In this document: piece by piece, positions 1-12,692 of the stretch | How positions within the stretch are numbered: position 1 is the first letter of the stretch | Layout of the letters: every line of letters begins with the position of its first letter | Assembly (NCBI RefSeq): GCF_024494355.1 | Contig: NZ_JAKNQY010000003.1 | Coordinates: forward strand, 193,666 to 257,665 | DNA length: 64,000 nt | From: Pseudomonas sp. Q11 | GTDB taxonomy: Bacteria > Pseudomonadota > Gammaproteobacteria > Pseudomonadales > Pseudomonadaceae | Direction of reading: 5' to 3' | Position numbers and translations under genes: made by a program | The notes under the pieces: generated by a model | Told to the model about the DNA's origin: nothing | Database searches by the model: none | What the model saw: only the letters and a program-made list of their open reading frames with translations

Positions 1-897
1 CTGGTGCTGGGGCTGCTGGTCACGCCCCATGACCTGCTACCGATCGCCCTGCCCGCCCTGGGCCTGGCCCTGTGGATGATTTTGTTTGCGCGCCCTCTCT
101 CGGTGATGGTGGGGCTGTTGCCGTTCAAGGCGTTCCATGGCCGCGAGAAAGTGTTCATTTCCTGGGTCGGCCTACGCGGCGCGGTGCCGATCATCCTGGC
201 AGTGTTCCCGTTGATGGCCGGCCTGCCCAACGCCCAGCTCTACTTCAACCTGGCGTTCTTTATCGTGCTGGTGTCGTTGCTGGTGCAGGGTACAAGCCTG
301 CCGTGGGTAGCCAAATTGTTGCACGTCACCGTCCCGCCAGAACCCCTGCCGATTTCCCGGGCAGCGCTGGAGGTCCACGTCACCAGCGAGTGGGAACTGT
401 TCATCTATCGCCTCGGCGCGGAGAAATGGTGCATCGGGTCACCCCTGCGGGATCTGAAAATGCCCGACGGCACACGGATCGCAGCCCTGTTCCGTGGTCA
501 GCAACTGCTCCATCCGTCGGGTAGTACGGTGCTCGAAGTCGGTGATTTACTCTGTGTTATCGGCCATGAACACGATTTGCCGGCCCTTGGAAAACTGTTC
601 AGCCAGGCCCCGCAACGAGGCCTGGATCTGCGTTTCTTCGGTGACTTCGTACTCGAAGGAGACGCCCAGCTGGCCGCGGTTGCGGCCCTGTACGGGTTGA
701 AGCTGGACGGCATCGATCCAGACATGTCCCTGGGCCGCTTCATCGCCCAGAAAGTTGGCGGCGCGCCAGTGGTCGGCGACCAGGTGGAATGGAACAACAC
801 CCTGTGGACTGTCGCGGTCATGGACGGGAACAAGATTGGCAAAGTGGGCGTCAGATTCCCCGAAGGAAGTCGCCCGGGTCCCGGCTTGTTCCTCTAA
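1..897 (+). CDS. CvrA/NhaP2-type K+(Na+)/H+ antiporter, C-terminal part
   Basis: Partial gene: the reading frame is open from the first base, so the N-terminal half lies outside the window (298 codons here against roughly 570-580 for the family). The first 105 or so residues are the last membrane helices of a CPA1 exchanger, with the signature [11 protein letters not shown] cytoplasmic RCK_C/TrkA_C-like domain follows (about residues 118-200 of the visible part) and then a CorC/HlyC-like domain to the end. This domain order is that of CvrA (NhaP2), a cytoplasmic-membrane K+/H+ antiporter that helps cells adapt to low osmolarity. mscK follows 35 bp downstream on the same strand, and both relate to osmotic adjustment. 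Family assignment is firm; ion specificity is inferred. Confidence 0.88.
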   Translation: MVLGLLVTPHDLLPIALPALGLALWMILFARPLSVMVGLLPFKAFHGREKVFISWVGLRGAVPIILAVFPLMAGLPNAQLYFNLAFFIVLVSLLVQGTSLPWVAKLLHVTVPPEPLPISRAALEVHVTSEWELFIYRLGAEKWCIGSPLRDLKMPDGTRIAALFRGQQLLHPSGSTVLEVGDLLCVIGHEHDLPALGKLFSQAPQRGLDLRFFGDFVLEGDAQLAAVAALYGLKLDGIDPDMSLGRFIAQKVGGAPVVGDQVEWNNTLWTVAVMDGNKIGKVGVRFPEGSRPGPGLFL

Positions 898-931
898 ACT
901 GCTCCCACTTTCACTTGCTCGACCGGTCTCT

Positions 932-5795
<4,864 letters not shown>

Positions 5796-5822
5796 AGGCT
5801 TCAGTCTTGCGAGGGCAAGACA

Positions 5823-5911
5823 TGTGGGAGCAAGGCTTGCCCGCGATGAAAGCAACTCGGTCTTCCTCAAAAACCGAGGAGCCTGTATCGCGAGCAAGCT
5901 TTGCCCCCACA
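5823..5911. repeat. REP pair (REPIN), TGTGGGAGC family
   Basis: Two inverted copies of the Pseudomonas REP core (TGTGGGAGCAAGGCTTGCCC on the left, GCGAGCAAGC...CCCACA on the right) around a 40-base loop, between selO and the convergent antitoxin gene. It may fold as a hairpin at the convergent ends. Confidence 0.85.
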
Positions 5912-5919
5912 GCGAACCG

Positions 5920-6321
5920 TTAAATGAAGGTTTCAACCGATACGCCGAAGCGCCCCGCCAACCAGCGGATCTGCCTCAAATTGAGCTGGCGCTTGCCGCT
6001 CAATACCTCCGATACCACCGACTGGGTGCCGACGCCCGGCAAGTCGCTCTGGCTCATGCCATGCTCGCGCATCAGGTAGCGAAGTGTCTCGACGCCGCTG
6101 GCCTTGGGCATTGGCCGATGTTGGTGATCCCAGGCCTCGATCCATTCGCCGATGATGTCCACCAGGCTCATAAGGGGATGGGCTTCGTCTTCACCAATCA
6201 ATTCCAGCAATTCATCGAGAGCTGCGATCAACCGGTCGTAGTCCTCCTCGCTCCTGGGTTTGCGCAGCAGGGGCGACACAAACTCCCAATGGGCGGCGAC
6301 TTGTTCGATTAGCGGACTCAT
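5920..6321 (-). CDS. HigA-type antitoxin (COG5499), apparently orphan
   Basis: Protein of 133 residues. It has a helical N-terminal part (SEEDYDRLIAALDEL) and a C-terminal helix-turn-helix (GMSQSDLPGVGTQSVVSEVL, about residues 88-107). This is the layout of HigA antitoxins of the COG5499 type, which neutralise a HigB mRNA interferase and repress their own operon. HigB normally sits immediately upstream on the same strand. Here the 270 bases upstream hold only a REP pair and two operator-like palindromes, and no RelE/HigB-like frame was seen on either side. The ATG at 6321 (MSPLIEQ) is the only sensible start. It may now act as a stand-alone repressor. Confidence 0.8.
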   Translation of the reverse strand: MSPLIEQVAAHWEFVSPLLRKPRSEEDYDRLIAALDELLELIGEDEAHPLMSLVDIIGEWIEAWDHQHRPMPKASGVETLRYLMREHGMSQSDLPGVGTQSVVSEVLSGKRQLNLRQIRWLAGRFGVSVETFI

Positions 6322-6329
6322 CTTTTTCT

Positions 6330-6346
6330 CATCTCATTTTGCTATA
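6330..6346 (-). promoter_or_regulatory. Second, imperfect operator copy upstream of higA-like gene
   Basis: On the minus strand TATAGCAAAATGAGATG matches 14 of 17 bases of the perfect palindrome at 6371-6387. It lies 9 bases before the ATG, where a bound repressor would block transcription or translation initiation. The TATAGC part could also serve as a -10 element. Confidence 0.5.
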
Positions 6347-6370
6347 GACGAGTTAAACACAGATTGAATT

Positions 6371-6387
6371 TATCGCAAAATGCGATA
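6371..6387. promoter_or_regulatory. Perfect palindromic operator candidate for HigA-like repressor
   Basis: TATCGCAAAATGCGATA has two 7-base arms around AAA. It lies 50 bases upstream of the antitoxin ATG and 41 bp centre-to-centre from the imperfect copy at 6330-6346, close to four helical turns. Autorepression through such dyads is established for HigA proteins; binding here is inferred. Confidence 0.6.
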
Positions 6388-6422
6388 ATCCCAACAAGAG
6401 AAATGAAACCAGGCGCAGCTTT

Positions 6423-6541
6423 TGTGGCGATGGGATTTATCCCCGTTGGGCTGCGATAGCAGCCCTGAGATAAGCCACTTTTTGGGGCCGCGGCGCAACC
6501 CAGCGGGGCGGTGCGACGTTTCGATAAATCCCCTCGCCACA
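6423..6541. repeat. REP-type inverted repeat, GGGATTTATCCCC family
   Basis: Arms TGTGGCGATGGGATTTATCC and ATAAATCCCCTCGCCACA enclose a GC-rich centre with its own dyads (GGGCTGCGATAGCAGCCC). Together with the operator region it fills the 270-bp gap upstream of the antitoxin gene. Confidence 0.75.
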
Positions 6542-6594
6542 GGTTTCTAACTGGCTTTGAGTGATTCATCATCAGCACAAACCGGGCTACCTGC

Positions 6595-6876
6595 TCACCC
6601 CACCTTATCGTTCCCTTGCTCAGGCGTCTCGATGCCCGGTTCAGCCTCGTCACTCTCCGCTTCGCCAGCCGGTTTTTCCGGTGGTTTTTTCTCGAAGTAC
6701 CCAGGCATGCCGCGGGCGTCTTCGGGAGTCAGTTCATCTCGTTCGTGGCGACGGTCGATGGCGTAGGACGGGGCGGCGTTCGGGTCTTCGTCGCGACCGG
6801 CGGTGCCGAGCACGAAGCCGTCGTCGTTGGGGTTGGTTGGTGCCTGGGGGGTAGTTGGGTCTTGAGGATTGCTCAT
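6595..6876 (-). CDS. Small acidic, disordered protein of unknown function
   Basis: Protein of 93 residues beginning MSNPQDPTTPQAP. The ATG at 6876 is preceded by a strong AGGAGG site, so an upstream in-frame extension was not used. The composition is dominated by P, E, D, G, K and A, with repeated Pro and Glu patches (KKPPEKPAGEAESDEAEPG) and no hydrophobic segment or cysteine. This suggests an intrinsically disordered cytoplasmic protein. Similar small hypothetical proteins occur in pseudomonads. REP repeats flank it on both sides and it looks monocistronic. I do not recognise a function. Confidence 0.7.
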   Translation of the reverse strand: MSNPQDPTTPQAPTNPNDDGFVLGTAGRDEDPNAAPSYAIDRRHERDELTPEDARGMPGYFEKKPPEKPAGEAESDEAEPGIETPEQGNDKVG

Positions 6877-7003
6877 GGGGCCTCCTGGGTTACGAACAGG
6901 TGCTGTGTGTGTTTTGAGGGCGTGGGGCGTTTTCAGTGCGGCGCACCTGATGAATGGCAACCTTGGATACCTTTGCCCCCGGAAGGAAGGTCGGTAAAAA
7001 GCC

Positions 7004-7090
7004 TGTGGGAGCCAAGCTTGCTCGCGATGAAGGCACCTCGTTCCACCAGAAGACCGCGTTATCGTTCATCGCGAGCAAGCTCAGCTCCCA
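7004..7090. repeat. REP pair (REPIN), TGTGGGAGC family
   Basis: Left arm TGTGGGAGCCAAGCTTGCTC and right arm GAGCAAGCTCAGCTCCCA in inverted orientation, just past the end of the LysR gene. The rest of the gap between it and the small disordered protein shows nothing recognisable. Confidence 0.82.
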
Positions 7091-7120
7091 TAGAAGCATG
7101 CTCACGCATGGATTCCTGCC

Positions 7121-8029
7121 CTATGCCATATCACTCTGGCTGAATTCTTCGGCCAGAAAGTCAATCAACGTACGCACCGACGGCAGCAACCCGCGGCGTG
7201 AGGCGAAGATCGCATGGACGATCCCGCACTTGGGCGTCCAGCCCGCTACCAATTCCACCAGCCGTCCAGCCGCCAGGTCCTCGCGCACCACCACGGCGGG
7301 CAGATGTGCGATGCCGATACCCGCCAGTACAGCGTGACGCAGGGCCAGCAGGTCATCGGTGACCATGCGCGGTTCATGGCGGATCAGCGCGCTGGTACCG
7401 TCCGGCCCGAACAATTCCCACTGGTATTCGCGCTGCGCTGCCCCCCAGTGCACGCTCGGTAAACCGTGGAGGTCCGCCGGTGAAGCGGGTGAGGACAGGC
7501 GTTCGCAGTAGGCCGGGCTCCCCACCAGGCACTGGGTGCTGTTGCCCAGTACTTTCATGACCATGTCGGTGTTTTCCAGGGGCGGAAAGCGGACCCGCAA
7601 CGCGATATCGAAACCCTCATGGATCAGGTCGACCCGGCGGTTGGTGCTCTCGATGAACAACTCCACCCGTGGGTACTTGAGCATGTAGCGGGTCAGCATC
7701 GGCCCGACCCAACTGTTGAGCAGCGCCGTCGGGCAACTGATACGCACCAACCCCTGGGGCTCGGAACGGTTGCGCTCGATCACTTCGGCCGCGCTCTCGG
7801 CCTCGACCCGCATCGCCAGGCAGCGCTGGTAATAAGCCTGGCCGATCTCCGTCAACGAGCAATGACGACTGGTGCGATGGATCAACCGCACCCCAAGGCG
7901 CTCTTCCAGTTGGGCAATACGCCGGCTGAGCTTCGATTTGGGCATGTCCAGCGCCCGGCCGGCGGCGGCGAAACCGCCGTGCTCGACCACTTGGGTGAAG
8001 TAGTAAAGCGTATTGAGGTCTTCGATGAT
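7121..8029 (-). CDS. LysR-family transcriptional regulator, probable ATC start
   Basis: LysR regulator of about 300 residues: N-terminal winged HTH (AAAGRALDMPKSKLSRRIAQ) and a C-terminal effector-binding domain. The frame downstream of GTG 7990 begins MVEHGGF, which cuts off the first 13-14 residues of the HTH domain. Extending upstream gives IEDLNTLYYFTQVVEHGGF, the standard N-terminus of this subfamily, but the start position holds ATC ATC instead of ATG. GGAG lies 4-5 bases before it, and no ATG, GTG or TTG is in frame there. I therefore place the start at ATC 8029, with 8026 or GTG 7990 as alternatives. It is divergent from the YcaC-like hydrolase gene, which it may control. Confidence 0.8.
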   Translation of the reverse strand: MIEDLNTLYYFTQVVEHGGFAAAGRALDMPKSKLSRRIAQLEERLGVRLIHRTSRHCSLTEIGQAYYQRCLAMRVEAESAAEVIERNRSEPQGLVRISCPTALLNSWVGPMLTRYMLKYPRVELFIESTNRRVDLIHEGFDIALRVRFPPLENTDMVMKVLGNSTQCLVGSPAYCERLSSPASPADLHGLPSVHWGAAQREYQWELFGPDGTSALIRHEPRMVTDDLLALRHAVLAGIGIAHLPAVVVREDLAAGRLVELVAGWTPKCGIVHAIFASRRGLLPSVRTLIDFLAEEFSQSDMA

Positions 8030-8182
8030 CGTTCTCCAAATAGAACGCTAAGGCTGATTTTCACAGTCTAGCGCATCAAAGGTGCCAGTTTTAATCTAGG
8101 TCCATCGCTTAGCAACACACCAACACTGAAAACTTTAACCACGCCGAACCGTTCGGCAGCCAAAACCCAGAGGACTGACGCC

Positions 8183-8809
8183 ATGACCACTTCCTACAAC
8201 CGTCTCGACAAAGATAACGCCGCCGTTCTGCTGGTGGACCACCAGGCTGGCTTGCTGTCGCTGGTGCGTGACATCGACCCGGACCGCTTCAAGAACAACG
8301 TGCTGGCCCTGGCCGACCTGGCCAAATACTTCGAATTGCCGACCATCCTCACCACCAGTTTCGAAACAGGCCCCAACGGCCCGTTGATGCCCGAGCTCAA
8401 AACCCTGTTCCCGGACGCGCCGTACATCGCTCGTCCCGGCCAGATCAACGCCTGGGACAACGAAGATTTCGTCAAGGCGATCAAGGCCACCGGCAAGAAG
8501 CAACTGATCATCGCCGGCGTCGTCACTGAAGTCTGTGTAGCCTTCCCGGCGCTGTCGGCCCTGGCCGAAGGTTTCGAGGTGTTCGTGGTCACCGATGCTT
8601 CTGGCACATTCAACGAGCTGACCCGCCAATCGGCCTGGGATCGCATGTCTTCCTCGGGTGCGCAGTTGATGACCTGGTTCGGTCTGGCCTGCGAACTGCA
8701 CCGCGATTGGCGCAACGATGTGGAAGGGCTGGCGACTTTGTTCTCCAACCACATCCCGGACTACCGCAACCTGATGACCAGCTACAACACGCTGACCAAC
8801 GCTAAATAA
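8183..8809 (+). CDS. YcaC-like isochorismatase-fold hydrolase
   Basis: Cysteine hydrolase of 208 residues in the isochorismatase-like superfamily, closest in pattern to YcaC. The conserved AVLLVDHQAGL carries the catalytic Asp, and VVTEVCVAFPAL contains the nucleophilic Cys near residue 118. The Lys of the triad is probably in the TGKKQLIIAG region. YcaC proteins form ring-shaped oligomers and their physiological substrate is not known. Divergent transcription from the adjacent LysR gene, with a 153-bp shared regulatory gap, suggests induction by an unknown ligand. The start is supported by AGAGGA about 8 bases upstream. Confidence 0.87.
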   Translation: MTTSYNRLDKDNAAVLLVDHQAGLLSLVRDIDPDRFKNNVLALADLAKYFELPTILTTSFETGPNGPLMPELKTLFPDAPYIARPGQINAWDNEDFVKAIKATGKKQLIIAGVVTEVCVAFPALSALAEGFEVFVVTDASGTFNELTRQSAWDRMSSSGAQLMTWFGLACELHRDWRNDVEGLATLFSNHIPDYRNLMTSYNTLTNAK

Positions 8810-8827
8810 CAGGCAATTCGTAGTCCC

Positions 8828-8916
8828 TGTGGGAGCGAGCCTGCTCGCGATGACGGCAGGACAGTCAATGACGTATTGACTGTCAGGCCGCAATCGCGAG
8901 CAGGCTCGCTCCCACA
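8828..8916. repeat. REP pair (REPIN), TGTGGGAGC family
   Basis: Near-perfect inverted pair: TGTGGGAGCGAGCCTGCTCG and CGAGCAGGCTCGCTCCCACA. The loop contains a second dyad (GACAGTCAAT/ATTGACTGTC). It lies between the ycaC-like gene and trxC. Confidence 0.88.
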
Positions 8917-8982
8917 AGTGTTTGCGGTGTGCTCTACACGGTGGTCAAATCTTTACCAATGATCTTTTCTGGAGTTGTCCCA

Positions 8983-9405
8983 ATGCTGATCCCCTGCCCC
9001 CACTGCAACGGACTCAACCGCATCCCCGCCGAACGCCTGGGTGATGAGCCCAAGTGCGGGCGTTGCAAGGCCCAGGTGCTGTTGAGCAAACCGTTCGAAC
9101 TCAAGCAAGGCGACTACGCCAGCCAGATCAAGGGTGACCTGCCGTTGCTGGTGGATGTGTGGGCCGAGTGGTGCGGGCCGTGCAAGTCCTTCGCGCCCGT
9201 GTTCGAACAGGCCGCCACGCAACTGGTGGGTAAATGCCGGCTGGCCAAGCTCGACAGCGAAGCCAATCAGCAATTATCCGCGCAGTTGGGGATCCGCTCG
9301 ATTCCCAGCCTGATCCTGTTCAAGGACGGCCGGGAAGTGGCGCGCCAGAGCGGGGCGCTGCCGTTGCCGCAGTTGATGAGTTGGCTGCGTAGCCAAGGGA
9401 TTTGA
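8983..9405 (+). CDS. trxC: Thioredoxin 2 (TrxC)
   Basis: Cytoplasmic thioredoxin of 140 residues. An N-terminal zinc-binding module (Cys5, Cys8, Cys25, Cys28 in two CxxC pairs) precedes a thioredoxin domain with active site WCGPC at residues 63-67. This combination defines Trx2, which reduces protein disulfides and is oxidative-stress responsive in enterobacteria. The ATG at 8983 is preceded by GGAG at a good distance and starts MLIPCPHCNG, matching the family; longer in-frame starts would add residues absent from homologues. It stands alone between REP elements. Confidence 0.93.
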   Translation: MLIPCPHCNGLNRIPAERLGDEPKCGRCKAQVLLSKPFELKQGDYASQIKGDLPLLVDVWAEWCGPCKSFAPVFEQAATQLVGKCRLAKLDSEANQQLSAQLGIRSIPSLILFKDGREVARQSGALPLPQLMSWLRSQGI

Positions 9406-9419
9406 AGCCGTGAGATAAA

Positions 9420-9535
9420 TGTGGGAGCGGGCTTTGTGGGAGCAAAGCTTGCTCGCGATCCAGGCGCTGCGGTCCTCAAGAGACCGCGGCGTTTTCATCG
9501 CGGGCAAGCCTTGCTCCCACCCAGTTGCTCCCACA
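9420..9535. repeat. Tandem/nested REP pair, TGTGGGAGC family
   Basis: Two REP cores in succession on the left (TGTGGGAGCGGGCT and TGTGGGAGCAAAGCTTGCTC) face two inverted cores on the right. An internal GCGGTC/GACCGC dyad lies in the loop. It separates the convergent trxC and parA-like genes. Confidence 0.8.
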
Positions 9536-9556
9536 TGGGTTTTGCATAGGCCAGAA

Positions 9557-10327
9557 TCAGGCGCTTTCCAGCAGGCTATGCAACTCCACAAACTGCTGGG
9601 TCAGCTTGTGCCGCGGGTCCAGATGGATCAGCGGCAGGCTCGCCTGATGGGATTCACGCATGCGCACCGAGCTGCTCAGGTATACCGGCAATACCGGCAA
9701 GCCTTCGGCAATGAGTTCGTCAAGGATCTGCTGCGGCAGGCTGGCCCGCGCCTGGAACTGATTGACGACGATGCCTTCGACTTCGAGCCCTTCGTTGTGG
9801 TCGTCCTTGAGCTCTTCTATTTCCGCCAACAGACCGTACAACGCCTGACGTGAAAAGCTGTCGCAATCGAAGGGAATCAGCACACGATCAGCGGCGATCA
9901 GTGCCGAAACCGCATAGAAGTTCAAGGCGGGCGGGGTATCCAGATAGATCCGGTCGTAATCCTCGCCCAGTTCTTCGAGCAGTTTGCGCAGTTTGTTGAT
10001 CTTGTGTTTCGCCTCAAGCTTGGGTTGCAGATCCGTCAGCTCGGCGGTGGCGGTGATGACGTGCAGGTTGTCGAATGGCGTTTCGTAGATATCCACCTTG
10101 TTCTTTTTCGAGAAAGGCCCGGACGACAGGGTTTGCTTGAAGAAATCGGCGATACCCATGGGAATGTCGTCGCCGGTAAGGCCCGTCAGGTATTGAGTGG
10201 AATTGGCCTGGGCATCCAGGTCCACCAACAACGTGCGATACCCCTCGCTGGCACTGACCGCCGCCAGATTGCAGGCGATGCTGGACTTGCCCACGCCACC
10301 TTTCTGATTGAACACCACGCGCCGCAT
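9557..10327 (-). CDS. ParA-family ATPase (MinD/ParA type)
   Basis: Protein of 256 residues with a deviant Walker A box KGGVGKSS (residues 9-16), the switch sequence [11 protein letters not shown], and Walker [11 protein letters not shown]. This is the pattern of ParA/Soj ATPases that position DNA or protein cargo. No ParB partner or parS site lies next to it, so it is probably one of the solitary chromosomal ParA homologues of pseudomonads rather than the chromosome-partition ParA. The ATG at 10327 has GGAGG 7 bases upstream. It is divergent from the aryl polyene cluster. The cargo is unknown. Confidence 0.85.
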   Translation of the reverse strand: MRRVVFNQKGGVGKSSIACNLAAVSASEGYRTLLVDLDAQANSTQYLTGLTGDDIPMGIADFFKQTLSSGPFSKKNKVDIYETPFDNLHVITATAELTDLQPKLEAKHKINKLRKLLEELGEDYDRIYLDTPPALNFYAVSALIAADRVLIPFDCDSFSRQALYGLLAEIEELKDDHNEGLEVEGIVVNQFQARASLPQQILDELIAEGLPVLPVYLSSSVRMRESHQASLPLIHLDPRHKLTQQFVELHSLLESA

Positions 10328-10532
10328 GTCAAAACCTCCGTGTATCAAAGATTCCCGAGTGTAGTAGTCCCCGATACCGCTTCGCTACCTTCAGTGTTGC
10401 TGAACTACGACGTCGGTGGCTTTTTCGAACAATGAAGCGTCAGCTCACACCGCGAACGACAGAAATGCCCTACAGACATGCTCGTCATAATCGCGACAAT
10501 GGCTCTTGTCTGCGCCTCGGCGAACTGACCGG

Positions 10533-10555
10533 TACATTTCGCTGAGCAAAATGTA
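10533..10555. promoter_or_regulatory. Dyad upstream of aryl polyene promoter (candidate operator)
   Basis: Perfect 7-base arms TACATTT (10533-10539) and AAATGTA (10549-10555) with a 9-base spacer. It ends 8 bases before the candidate -35 element of the first aryl polyene gene, the position expected for an activator or repressor site. The regulator is unknown. The rest of the 358-bp gap upstream of the cluster shows no gene. Confidence 0.45.
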
Positions 10556-10563
10556 ACCAGCAT

Positions 10564-10592
10564 TTGCTACAAGCCAACCGCACCGGGATAAT
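10564..10592 (+). promoter_or_regulatory. Candidate sigma-70 promoter of the aryl polyene cluster
   Basis: TTGCTA (10564-10569), a 17-base spacer, and GATAAT (10587-10592). It would place the start of transcription near 10600 and give a leader of about 85 bases before the GTG at 10686. Read from sequence only. Confidence 0.45.
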
Positions 10593-10685
10593 GCGCGCCA
10601 CTTGGGTCGCAAGACCATGCAGGGTTGGACGCGGGTCAAGCCACTGAACCGTGACAATAAAAGCCCGCAGGGGTGGGGTGTATTT

Positions 10686-11405
10686 GTGATCAACTTCAAC
10701 ATCGCCCAATGGCGCGCGTGGGCCCCTGGGCTCGAAAGCGTGGACGACTGGCAGGCGTGGAGCCGACAGCCGGTCGTGTTGCCCGCCAGCGATGCAGCCC
10801 CTGACGTTTCGTTTCTGCCGGCCATGCAGCGCCGACGCCTCAGTCGCCTGGCGCGGATGGCCTTCAGCGTCGGCTGGCCACTGGCCGAAGGCCGGCCGAA
10901 CCTGCCGTTGGTCTTTATTTCCCGCCACGGCGAAACCCCACGCACTTTTGAGATTCTCAAGGACCTGGCCGCCAACCAACCGTTATCGCCCACTCAATTC
11001 AGCCTGTCGGTGCATAACGCCGTGATCGGCCTGTGGTCGATCCTGCGCGGCGAAACCAGCGAAATGACCGCCCTGGCGGCCACCGGCGACGGGCTGGAAC
11101 ACGGGATCCTGGAGGCTGTTGCGCTGCTGAACGAGGGTGCGGCGGCGGTGCTGCTGGTGATTACCGAAGAGCAGCCGCCCCAGGTGTACGCCCCCTGGGT
11201 CAACGATGTGCCCTTCCCCTATGCCATGGGCCTGCTGTTGACTCCAGGCGACGATTGGCAACTGGACCTGTCCAGCCAGGCCGGGCAAATACCCGCCAGC
11301 GACTGGCCCCATGCCCTGGATCTGTTGCGTACCCTGCTGAACAACGAAACCACCTGCCAACATGCCTGGAAAAATCGTGTATGGACCTGGCAACGCAACC
11401 GGTGA
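10686..11405 (+). CDS. Aryl polyene chain-length factor (ApeC-like, Ketoacyl-synt_2)
   Basis: Protein of 239 residues of the beta-ketoacyl synthase chain-length-factor family (PF13723 type). These are short thiolase-fold proteins that pair with the cluster ketosynthase and help set polyene length. The position of the catalytic Cys is occupied by FSLSVHNAVIG, so it should be inactive itself. GTG at 10686 (VINFNIAQW) was chosen because members of this family begin close to this sequence; a purine-rich GGGGTGGGG stretch precedes it. It is the first gene of the cluster and overlaps the acyltransferase gene by 25 bases. Confidence 0.85.
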   Translation: MINFNIAQWRAWAPGLESVDDWQAWSRQPVVLPASDAAPDVSFLPAMQRRRLSRLARMAFSVGWPLAEGRPNLPLVFISRHGETPRTFEILKDLAANQPLSPTQFSLSVHNAVIGLWSILRGETSEMTALAATGDGLEHGILEAVALLNEGAAAVLLVITEEQPPQVYAPWVNDVPFPYAMGLLLTPGDDWQLDLSSQAGQIPASDWPHALDLLRTLLNNETTCQHAWKNRVWTWQRNR

Positions 11406-12190
11406 ACGGTAAACATCGCGACGCCTACTACTGGCGCCTGTTCGCGACCGCGGCAAGCTTCGTCCTGTTCGGGCTGGGCGGGCTGTGCCTGCGATTGCTG
11501 GTGTTTCCATTGCTGACCTGGCTGCCCGGCGACGCCCAGGCCCACCGCCTGCGGGCCCGTCGTACCGTGGGGCGATTGTTCTGGTTCTTTATCCGTTTCA
11601 TGGCGCGCACCGGCGTGCTCACCTACCAGATCGACGGCGCGGAGAAACTCGGTCGACCCGGGCAAATGATCATCGCCAACCATCCGTCGCTGATCGACGT
11701 GGTGTTCCTGATCGGCCTGGTGCGCGACGCCAACTGCGTGGTCAAGCAGAGCCTGTGGAAAAACCCCTTCACCCGCGGCCCGCTGCGCTCGACTCAATAC
11801 ATCAGCAACGACGGCAGCATGGACATGCTCGATGCCGCCAGCGATGCCCTGCAGGATGGCCAGAGCCTGATCGTGTTCCCCGAAGGCACCCGCACTCAGC
11901 CAGGCCAGCCGCCGGCCTTTCATCGGGGCGCAGCGGCCATCGCCCTGCGAGGTGCGAAAATCCTCACTCCGGTGACCATCAAGGTCTGCCCCACTACCTT
12001 GACCAAGGCCGAACCCTGGTATCGCATCCCCGAACGTCGCGTGCACTTCAGTTTTCACGTGGGGGCCGATATAGATCCACAGGCCTTCGCCGCGCTCGGC
12101 CCCCCGCCGCAGGCTTCGCGCAGGCTCAACGATTTTCTGCATCACTATTACATCAAGGAGCTCGCCGAAGATGAGCGATCTGCACCGTGA
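11381..12190 (+). CDS. Lysophospholipid (PlsC-type) acyltransferase, ApeD-like
   Basis: Membrane-associated 1-acyl-glycerol-phosphate acyltransferase family protein, 269 residues. One or two hydrophobic segments lie near residues 24-48. The catalytic HPSLID motif is at 101-106 (His101, Asp106), and VFPEGTR is near residue 168. In aryl polyene clusters this enzyme is thought to help attach the polyene or fatty acyl chains to a lipid anchor in the inner membrane. The ATG at 11381 lies inside the end of the preceding gene and the stop overlaps the next ACP gene, so translation is probably coupled throughout. Confidence 0.85.
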   Translation: MDLATQPVNGKHRDAYYWRLFATAASFVLFGLGGLCLRLLVFPLLTWLPGDAQAHRLRARRTVGRLFWFFIRFMARTGVLTYQIDGAEKLGRPGQMIIANHPSLIDVVFLIGLVRDANCVVKQSLWKNPFTRGPLRSTQYISNDGSMDMLDAASDALQDGQSLIVFPEGTRTQPGQPPAFHRGAAAIALRGAKILTPVTIKVCPTTLTKAEPWYRIPERRVHFSFHVGADIDPQAFAALGPPPQASRRLNDFLHHYYIKELAEDERSAP

Positions 12191-12428
12191 CATCAAACAG
12201 CTGATCATCGACGCCCTCGGCCTGGAGGACATCAGCACCGAAGACATCGGCGATCATCAGACCCTGTTTGGCGAAGGCCTGGGCCTGGACTCGGTGGATG
12301 CCCTGGAGCTTGGCCTGGCGATCCAGAAACAGTACGGCATCAAGATCGATGCCGACGCCAAGGACACCCGCAACCATTTCAGCAATGTGGCAAGCCTTGC
12401 GGCCTTCGTCACTGCAAAACGCCCCTGA
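12171..12428 (+). CDS. Acyl carrier protein ApeE-like
   Basis: Acidic four-helix ACP of 85 residues. The phosphopantetheine attachment site is Ser41 in the motif GLDSVD. It overlaps the acyltransferase gene by 20 bases and is followed 9 bases later by a second ACP gene; the adjacent pair is typical of aryl polyene clusters. One ACP carries the aryl starter and growing polyene, but which of the two does so cannot be read from sequence. Confidence 0.9.
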   Translation: MSDLHRDIKQLIIDALGLEDISTEDIGDHQTLFGEGLGLDSVDALELGLAIQKQYGIKIDADAKDTRNHFSNVASLAAFVTAKRP

Positions 12429-12437
12429 GACCGGACC

Positions 12438-12692
12438 ATGCAAACTCGTGACGACATTTTCAACACCCTGCGCGATGCCCTGGTCGAGCTTTTCGAGTTG
12501 GACCCTGAGCGCGTGACGCTGGAGTCGAACCTGTACCAGGACCTGGAAATCGACAGCATCGACGCGGTCGACCTGATCGACCACATCAAGCGCCAGACCG
12601 GCAAGAAAATCGCCGCCGAAGAATTCAAGTCGGTGCGCACCGTCAACGACGTGGTCGAGGCGGTCTATCGACTGGTTCAACCGGCCGCATGA
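12438..12692 (+). CDS. Acyl carrier protein ApeF-like
   Basis: Second ACP, 84 residues, with attachment site Ser40 in EIDSID. It differs clearly from the preceding ACP (KIAAEEFKSVRTVNDVVEAV in helix III/IV), which argues for distinct partners rather than a recent duplication. Its stop codon overlaps the ATG of the COG4648 membrane protein gene. Confidence 0.9.
   Translation: MQTRDDIFNTLRDALVELFELDPERVTLESNLYQDLEIDSIDAVDLIDHIKRQTGKKIAAEEFKSVRTVNDVVEAVYRLVQPAA

Noticed and set aside
5823..9535. Possible CRISPR or other array from repeated inverted elements
   Set aside because: The elements are isolated REP pairs in separate intergenic gaps with variable loops, not regularly spaced direct repeats with spacers.
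10445..10993. 182-codon minus-strand frame across the start of the aryl polyene cluster
   Set aside because: No ribosome-binding site or recognisable sequence; most of it is antisense to the chain-length-factor gene.
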